The notes under the pieces were generated by a model. It made no database searches. It saw only the letters and a program-made list of their open reading frames with translations, and was not told where the DNA came from. From Dasypus novemcinctus (taxonomy: Eukaryota > Chordata > Mammalia > Cingulata > Dasypodidae): DNA of 64,000 nucleotides. Location: assembly GCF_030445035.2 (NCBI RefSeq), contig NC_080673.1:181393216-181457215 (forward strand), read 5' to 3'. Positions 57,030 through 64,000 of this stretch are shown here, piece by piece. Positions within the stretch are counted from its first letter, which is position 1; each line of letters opens with the position of its first letter. A program made the translations under genes and the position numbers.

Positions 57030-57160
57030 ATCAGAAGGCTAGAAAACCAGTCTTAGCTCCCCCACATAATATCTGTGTGGCCTGGAACAAGTGACTTGCA
57101 TTCTCTGGTTCTCTGGTTGCTACTTGTACAGAAGTAGCTTGGTTTAAATGATTGCCACCA
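57030..57160 (+). mobile_element. MIR SINE
   Basis: AATATCTGTGTGGCCTGGAA, CAAGTGACTTGCATTCTCTG and TTCTCTGGTTGCTACTTGTA follow the forward MIR core. Confidence 0.75.
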
Positions 57161-60100
57161 ACCTACCAGCCCTAACAAGGTATGTTTTTATGAGGCCTTC
57201 CTGAACACGTTGTCCCTTAAAATGGAAGCATCTTCTCTTTGTAGATATAGTCTGTTTGCTCAGCAAAGATTAAGGAACATAATAAATATTCAAGCCAGGT
57301 ACTATTTGGACCGTAACAATGCTAATCTTCTGTGTGGCAGTCAAAGCCTGCACCAGCTCCACATATTTATAAAGATGTCCTTATCATCCTGTGCTTGGGT
57401 CAGTTTTACATTTGCCTTAGTAACTCCTTTTAGCTATCTCACTGCCACTGGTTTATTAGCTAGGTCTTAAGCACATAAAGGGGTCATCCATGGGGATGGA
57501 AGTAAATCTCTCTATATATACTGAGAATCTAAATAATATTTCAGGTCTACTGCAAAGTGGTCCAAGGTGGCACTGTTTGCCCTGCTCTTGGCTAATGCAA
57601 ATCTCTCCAGCTCAGGACCCTGGACAGGTGTACCCCACTTCATAAGCTGGTAGGTTTAACTGTGAGAGACCCTGAGAATTTGCTTGGTGGATTGGAGACA
57701 ACTGCCTTCAAACTTAAATAGGGGAGAACATCTTTGCAGAAACAGAATAGAAATCAACCTTGTCAGTATGTGCATGCTCTGCAAGAGAGGTTGCTATTTT
57801 CCAAAGAAGGATTCAAAAGGTGAGAGGAGGGACAAAAAGAAAGAAAGAAAAAAGAAATTCAGACAACCTTCACCAGTATCTATTACTGTAAAATGCCAGA
57901 ACCAATTATGATGCCATGTATTGTCTAAAATTGGAGCAGTGAGACAGCTTGAAATGCAGTCAGAAGTAATAAACCAAATAAAATCCACCAAATTTTACTG
58001 CATTATACTTTTTTCTTTACACAATTATAGACAAGAAAAGCATCTGCCACCTTAGAGTTGATTTATTCCTTCTTTATTTTCCTTCTTCACTTTCCTTCCT
58101 TGGTTGAAAAAAAAAGTACGTGAGGTAGTATTGGTTGGGGATAAATTTCAACAGTTACAACAAGATAAAAAAGCACTGGTTTTAAAAATAATAAGAAATA
58201 TCTTCCTGGATAGATTGAAAGTAATGTATTGTTGCAAGCCTTGAAAATATCCCCTGATTAAAATATGTTTACTCATTTTGTGCTTACTTTAGCATCAAGC
58301 ATTCAAGAAAGAAGGAAAGAGCTTCCCACCTTAAAAGAGAAAGAGAAAATAAAAAGGCACTTGCTGCACAGAAGTCTTCTAATAAACACTACCTGAGGAA
58401 ATCCAGCATTAAGGGGCTAATTTCCAAGTTATTTCTTTAATCAGGTTCCTAAATCCAAACATATGCTTCTTTAATTTCCTTTGGATCTGACAGCACTAAG
58501 TCAAGAAAACTCAAGAGCTTATTTTTTCATTTCCTGTGTGATGAAAACATTTCAACTTTCCACGTGATTTTCAGATGAGATCAATTATTTTATTTCTTGC
58601 AAGTTCTAACAACAGTAAAGCTACAGGGAAACTTCAGGACAGAGAGACAGCCAGGTTCCTCTTTCCCTGGTACCCAGCCAGCTGATATTTCAGTAGACTG
58701 GCTGTATCCTTAGAGTCTAACAGAGGAATTTATTCAGAGAAATGTTTTTTTTTGTTTTGTGTTTACGTTGTTTATTTTCTCACAAGCTGTAGAATCCTTC
58801 ACATCTCACAGATTAAAGAACAGAATACTTCAAATCACATCAAGCATACACAATCATTTCAAGAGGACACAAATAATCTTCATAGGTCACTAACTTCTAT
58901 AAACCTGAGACTACCTACCCATCACTCACCAGTCCATTGTAACACACAGAAAATCTTCATGCAAGAAGCAAACATTGCATTAAGTATGTGAGCTGCATCT
59001 GCAGAGAAACCAGGAAAGTTCTTAGACCACATCTGCTCAACACCAAGGACAAAAACACCCAAGTCTACAGGGAAGTTGTTTGCTGTGCCCTTTTGATCAT
59101 CCGTAGATTGATTTTCATGTTCTGGCTAAACAAACAGTTAGCAATGCTGAGCATTGCTTCTTGCTTTGCACTGAAGACCCAATTAGCCAACACAGTCAAT
59201 GAACAGGTCAATAGTTGAGGTTCAGATCAGCAACTCGAGGCCAAACCTCTCTGTTTGATCTGCTTTCCACTGACCTTTGTCCTCATCACATGTGCTCTCC
59301 TCTGAAAATGTGTCACCAAACTCTGTGCAGAGCCAGAGAAGAAATAAATTGAGGTTTATCCAAATATTATGTGTCACTGCACAGTCAAATTAAATGGCTC
59401 CAAAAAGATCATTACTGATAAAGAATGAACTGTTAGCACAGGAATGTAAAGATCGGGGTCAAGAAGAGCACTGAGCTGAAGAGGTAAATAAATACACAGT
59501 GAACATTTAGAGCCAGTCTGGGTTAAGAACAGTTTAAACTGGATGTTGCTTTTAACTCGTGATAGGCCAAGCTCAATGTGTCTCAGGTGCTTGTGAATCC
59601 CCTTTCAGTAAGTGAAGGGGATATTTTGTCATTAGCTATATTTTAGTCTGTCACTACAAATTCACATGAGACTTAGAATTTTCTGAATGTTCTTGGCAGG
59701 GTTACAGGACAATGACATATCAGGAATGGCAATCTGGCTAACTGGATTACCTACCACGCATTTTACAGATTATAGTCATCAAGATAGTGATGGACTATAA
59801 GACCCAGATAATAAATCCACCAAGGGTCAGAGTTGCAAGATGCATGTCAGACATTTGACCCATAAAACACATTTATACTGTAGGACTTGACTATTTGTAT
59901 CCTATGAGGTGCTGTTGCATGGCAGACCCCTTGCTATATAGGTTGTCCCAGAAGGAGAACAAATTTACCACCAGTCCATCAAGTTAGTTCCCCTGTAAGC
60001 CAATTTTGGAAGGAGTGGGCTGGGATTCTCTGTCACAGTAGATACCCCTGAGAGACATCAGATGACTGGGATTGCTTTGTCAACACACTGATGGAAAGAT

Positions 60101-60710
60101 AATATTTCCAAACAGCAAGAAGTCAGTCTCTTGGACTGATTTCTATAGCTCCTGGCCTCCAAAAATTGTTAAGCTGATTGTGATGCACTGGAACAGAGAG
60201 ATGGTGATTAGAACAATGCGGTTAGTGGTCACATGGGTACTGCCCTTTAATAAAAGGGAAAATAGTTTCCAAAGGCTGGACTGATTCAACAGGAAACATT
60301 GATGACCACTTCTAAGAATTGAAGATGGAAAAGTAAAACAAACCCAAGCAAAATAATTTGGCCCTAATTTCATTTTACTCACAGCCTAGTCAGGTAGGCA
60401 AACAGAAAAACTGGTATGTAACACTACCGCCCAACTACTTATGTAAAAAAGATCACTGGGGCTATTTATGTCAACTCTTTAATTTTTTCTAATTAGCGTT
60501 CTCCTCCTTTCTCACCATCAATAGTTTAGAGTCACCATTGCTTTCAGTTCCCTCCTATGCAGAGGAACTGAGTAAAATACAGCTAAATGACATTATGTGA
60601 AGCCTGCTTAAATGAGGTAAACACCTGGGTCTCTTGGCACAATGGCACAGTAACTTGGATTACTATATTCCAAGACAGAGGTTCCATAGCTTCAAAAAGA
60701 TGGCACTAGA
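57161..60710. other. Long unique region without recognised genes or repeats
   Basis: About 3.5 kb carry no repeat I can name. The reading frames (for example 57210-57470, 58752-58991, 58988-59218 and 60072-60284) are 70-86 codons and resemble no known family. No exon with clean splice sites stands out. A purine-rich AAAG tract lies at about 57834-57858. Confidence 0.45.
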
Positions 60711-61469
60711 CACTCTTGGCTCCCTGGTGTGGTGGTTGACCTTCTTCACCTCCCTGTTTGCTGGCCAGGGTAAGTCCAATAAGCCAGAAGGTAGGAGTTA
60801 CAAGTCTGCTAAGGCTCAGGGCCTGGCTGTCACATGGACAGTCCAGAGATTCAGGTCTTCTGCGTATACACCAACTCCAATGCCAACCACAGGTCCAGTA
60901 AAAGTAACAGAAGAGGCATGTGTAGAAAAGTCATATCTGAGTCCAACTCCATCACACTCAGGAACACAAACTCCAAAGTAGGGACACTGACATGGCACTG
61001 AACTCCAGAGTCATCTGTCATGACCATAGAACCTGAGGGTCTCCGTAGCCCTCAGGAGAACCAGTACCTGGGTTTCTATCTACTTTGGTTGCCTCTGGTA
61101 CCCTGCTGATGTGGAGAAAATGACCATGGTAGCTGCTGATGGTAGGGAGAAGGAAGAAGAGATACGATGTGGGGGAATTTTCAGGATTTGGAGTTGTCCT
61201 GGGTGGTGCTGCAGGGACAGATGCTGGACATTGTGTGTCCTGCCATGGCCCACTGGGTGGACTGGGGGAAGAGTGTAGACTACAATGTAGACCACTGTCC
61301 ATGTAGGGCAGCAGTGCTCCAAAATGTCTTCACCAGGTGCAGTGAATGTGCCACGATAATGGAAGAGGTTGCTGATGTGGGAGGAGTAGGGTGAAGGGGT
61401 GGGGGGTATATGGGGACCTCATGTTTTTTTAATGTAACATTTAAAAGAAAATAAAGAAGAAGAAGAAAA
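60711..61469 (+). mobile_element. L1-tailed non-coding retroposon with target duplications
   Basis: It is flanked by AAAAAGATGGCACTAGA (60694-60710) and AAAAGGTGACACTAGA (61470-61485), a target duplication with two mismatches. The tail is AATAAAGAAG and A-rich sequence. Its frames (60634-60981, 61167-61394 and minus 61018-61495) have no protein relatives. Confidence 0.88.
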
Positions 61470-61546
61470 AAAGGTGACACTAGAGAAGACCACAAAATGA
61501 CCCTGAAATTAGAAAAACTTTGCCAAAATTTACATCCTACTTATAG

Positions 61547-62420
61547 TGTGTTGAATTGTGGCCCTCCCCAAAAATTAATTGAAATCCTGACTCCCAGTGA
61601 ATGTGACTTTATTTGAAAAATGTGTCAGTTGGGGACTGAATCCTGTCAAGAGTTGAAAATACATATGCAAATCTTAATCCATGTTCCTGCAGGTGTGAAC
61701 TCATTTGTATATAGTAATTTTGAATATGTTAAGGTGAGTCAAGATGTGGACTCATTTGGGAATAGTATTTTCCAAGGTCATATTTGGGTGTGGCCCAACT
61801 GAATTGGAATGGGCCTTAATCCCTATGAATGGAGATCTTATAAAGAAAGGAAATTTGGATATAATCAGTAGAATCAAAAAACCAGAAAAATCCAGAAATC
61901 AAAAAAGCAAGAGACAAGTAAAAACTCCCATTTGATGGTAACTGCCATTCACTAGAACACTATTGACTTTGGGAGAAACATGACCTTGCCAACATCTTGA
62001 TTTTGTTCTTCTAGTCCTTAAACCATGGACAATAAATGCTTGTTGTTTAAGCTTGTTGTCATAGCAGCCCTGGAAAACTAAGACTAGGTCTTTGTAGATG
62101 TAATTAAGTTAAGAAGAACTCATGCTAGATTATGATGGACCCTAAATCCAGTGACTGGTGTCTATACAAGAAGAGGAGAGGACACAAACAGATATCTGCA
62201 GGGAAGAAGGCCATGCAAAGTCGGAGGCAGAGGTTGAAGATATGCTGTCACAGCCAAGAAATGCCAGGAGCCACAGGAGCTGGAGGAAGCAAGGAAGGAT
62301 TCTTCCTTAGAGCATTCAGATGAAGCATTGCCCTGTTGATACCTTGAGTTCAGACTTCTGACCTCCAGAACTATGAGAATAAATTTGTTATTTTAAGCCA
62401 TTCTACTGCTTTTAGTCTCT
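61547..62420 (+). mobile_element. MLT1-type LTR, split by another LTR
   Basis: The left part 61547-61620 (GTGTTGAATTGTGGCCCTCC to GACTTTATTTGAAAAA) and the right part from about 62086 (GGTCTTTGTAGATGTAATTA, CCAGTGACTGGTGTCTATAC, ACCTCCAGAACTATGAGAAT) join into one MLT1 consensus. The 3' end is cut at about 62420 by an LTR of family B. Confidence 0.82.
61621..62085 (+). mobile_element. MaLR-type LTR nested in the MLT1
   Basis: It runs from TGTGTCAGTTGGGGACTGAA to CAGCCCTGGAAAACTAAGAC. It contains GGGCCTTAATCCCTATGAAT, ACATCTTGATTTTGTTCTTC and AATAAATGCTTGTTGTTTAA. Target duplications cannot be read with confidence. Confidence 0.7.
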
Positions 62421-62850
62421 TGTGGATCCCAGAAAATCCTGTTCTTAAAGTGAACCCATTTCTGAGTCTGTAAAAATATTATAGATAGGACCTTTTGATT
62501 AGATTCAGTTAAGGAACATTTGGATTAGATCACTTTTGATTAGATAGTTTCAGTTAAGGGCCTTTGATTAGATTACAGGAACCAGGGTGGGTCTTAATCC
62601 TCTTACTGGAATCTTTTATAAATGGAGGACTAAAAAGCCACACACACAGGGAAAAAGCTACAGAGACAGTGAAACCCCAAAAGGCTGAGAGAGAGGTTCT
62701 GGAGGTCAGAAGGTGGAATCAGCAGAGTACAGAGATACAGAAAGAGGTCCCCAAGAGGTTGAAAGAAACAAGGCTCAGAGGACAGAGAAGAGATGAGCCA
62801 TATGCCTGATGGCCCACAGCTGAGCTTGGGAGATGTTAAGACTAGAGGAG

Positions 62851-63289
62851 GGAAGTGGACTTGGCCCAGTGGTTAGGGCATCGGTCTACCACATGGGAGG
62901 TCTGCGGTTCAAACCCCAGGCCTCCTTGACCTGTGTGGAGCTGGTCCATGCGCAGTGCTGATGCGTGCAAGGAGTGCTGTGCCACGCAGGGGTGCTGCGT
63001 AGGGGAGTGCCATGCACAAGGAGTGCGCCCTGTAAGGAGAGCCGCCCAGCGTGAAAGAAAGTGCAGCCTGCCCAGGAATAGTGCCGCACACATGGAGAGC
63101 TGACGCAACAAGATGACGCAACAAAAAGAAATGCAGATCCCTGTGCCCCTGACAACAACAGAAGCGGACAAAGAAGAACACGCAGCAAATAGACACAGAG
63201 AACAGACAACTGGGGGGGAGGGGGGAAGGGGGAGGGGGGAGAGGGGAGAGAAATAAAGAAAGAAAGAAAGAAATCTTAAAAAAAAAAAT
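62851..63289 (+). mobile_element. DAS SINE (armadillo tRNA-derived), best-preserved copy
   Basis: The A box TGGCCCAGTGGTTAGGGC is at 62862-62879 and the B box GGTTCAAACCC near 62906. The target duplication AGACTAGAGGAG (62839-62850 and 63290-63301) is perfect over 12 bp. The tail is G-rich (63210-63250), then (AAAG)n, AATCTT and A-run. Antisense frames of 95-109 codons are artefacts. Confidence 0.96.
63210..63275 (+). repeat. G-rich and (AAAG)n low-complexity tail of the DAS SINE
   Basis: GGGGGGGAGG-type runs are followed by AGAAAGAAAGAAAG. The other copies carry (AAAT)n here. Confidence 0.9.
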
Positions 63290-63511
63290 AGACTAGAGGA
63301 GAAGGCAGAGACTACAGTTCAATTGTTGTGTCCTGACATGTGCCTGATCGCCCATGGTTACAACTCGGTGAAACAGCATCTCTTGATGATTCCTTGATTT
63401 GGACACTTCCGTGGCTTCAGACCTGTAAGTTTTTAATCTAATAAATTACCACTATTAAAGCCAACACAATTCTGGTATATTGTTCCCAGCAGCCTTTAGC
63501 AAACTAAAACA

Positions 63512-64000
63512 GCTGCAAAGTTTGTGGTAGTCTGTTACCAGGGCCCAAGGAAACTGAAATATATCTATTAAACTTACTCCTTTTTTGCCTTATTTTATCC
63601 TACTCCCCAAGCTACTACACTGTTTGGTCAGTAATCACTCTTGGTCTTCTGCCTGTTTCCTTAAACCATATGTAGTAAAGCACTCATCTTACTTTTTATG
63701 TGAGATAATCTGGTGCTACCCAAAAAGCAGATTCAATCTTACATTATGCAGAGAAGCATAAACTGATAGATTATAGTCTGAGGGGAGTTTGGAATGTCTT
63801 TTTGAACTGAAGTATACTTCTACTTCTAATCCCACCATTAGAGAGCCATTTGATTGAGACTTAAAGTATATTTTTTTTCCATCAAAATCACTTGGTTAAA
63901 ACGTATTAATCAGTGTAAGAAGAAAGAGTTCTTTTACCTACCAGTCCACCTAAGCACAAAGCTTACACTTTCTTTTCCAAAATATCTCTATCCTTCCTGG
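63512..64000. other. Unassigned stretch to the window end
   Basis: Nothing is recognised. Confidence 0.4.

Larger units (their letters stand above)
62421..63511 (+). mobile_element. Solo LTR, family B, interrupted by a DAS SINE
   Basis: It shares its layout with 32022-32628 (TTTTGATTAGATTCAG, GGGAAAAAGCTACAGAGACA, AAACCCCAAAAGGCTGAGAG) and ends TTTAGCAAACTAAAACA. The first dozen bases are missing relative to the 32-kb copy. LTR sequence is 62421-62850 and 63290-63511. The segment AGTTTCAGTTAAGGGC near 62548 repeats part of the segment just before it. Confidence 0.8.

Overview
This window is mammalian, and almost certainly xenarthran: an armadillo such as Dasypus is the best guess. The main evidence is five complete copies and one tail of a roughly 430 bp tRNA-derived SINE. 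Its head has a tRNA-like A box (TGGCCCARTGGRTAGGGC) and B box (GGTTCAAACCC), and its tail is (AAAT)n-AATCTT. This is the DAS SINE known from armadillos. Old mammalian repeats (MIR, L2, L1M, MLT1/MLT2, MER20-like) fill much of the rest. There are no Alu or B1 elements. I found no exon structure, no conserved host protein, no RNA gene and no CpG island. The window reads as intergenic or deep intronic DNA, and the only real coding sequence is dead transposon coding sequence.

Layout. 1-5.1 kb: an LTR-like fragment, a MIR, a (GAT)n repeat and an L1 with an inverted 5' part. 6-8 kb: L2 fragments. 8.8-11.3 kb: a MaLR-type provirus (5' LTR, primer-binding site, internal region) lying inside a MIR. 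12.7-13.2 kb: a second LTR of that family. 16.3-18.0 kb: a 1.75 kb non-coding retroposon with a poly(A) tail and 12 bp target duplications, sitting in another MIR. 24.5-27.9 kb: LTRs and a provirus broken up by two DAS SINEs and an MLT1 LTR. 29-34 kb: MIRs, an LTR with a G21 tract and a minus-strand DAS. 35.9-36.3 kb: an MLT2-like LTR. 38-46 kb: MIR, L2, MER20-like and nested LTRs. 46.6-55.6 kb: an LTR, an old L1M, then a nearly full-length L1 on the minus strand carrying three later insertions. 55.7-64 kb: old repeats, another copy of the 16-kb retroposon family, nested MLT1 LTRs, and an LTR holding a DAS SINE with a perfect 12 bp target duplication.

Nothing here works as a pathway. The content is a record of successive insertions: MIR/L2/L1M first, then MaLR LTRs and the L1s, then the L1-tailed retroposons, then DAS. 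The most useful observations are the nested insertions with readable target duplications, the dispersed non-coding family with an L1M-like tail (five copies in 64 kb), a tandem repeat inside the MaLR internal region, and a few unique blocks that could be conserved non-coding DNA. I did not find a new gene system.
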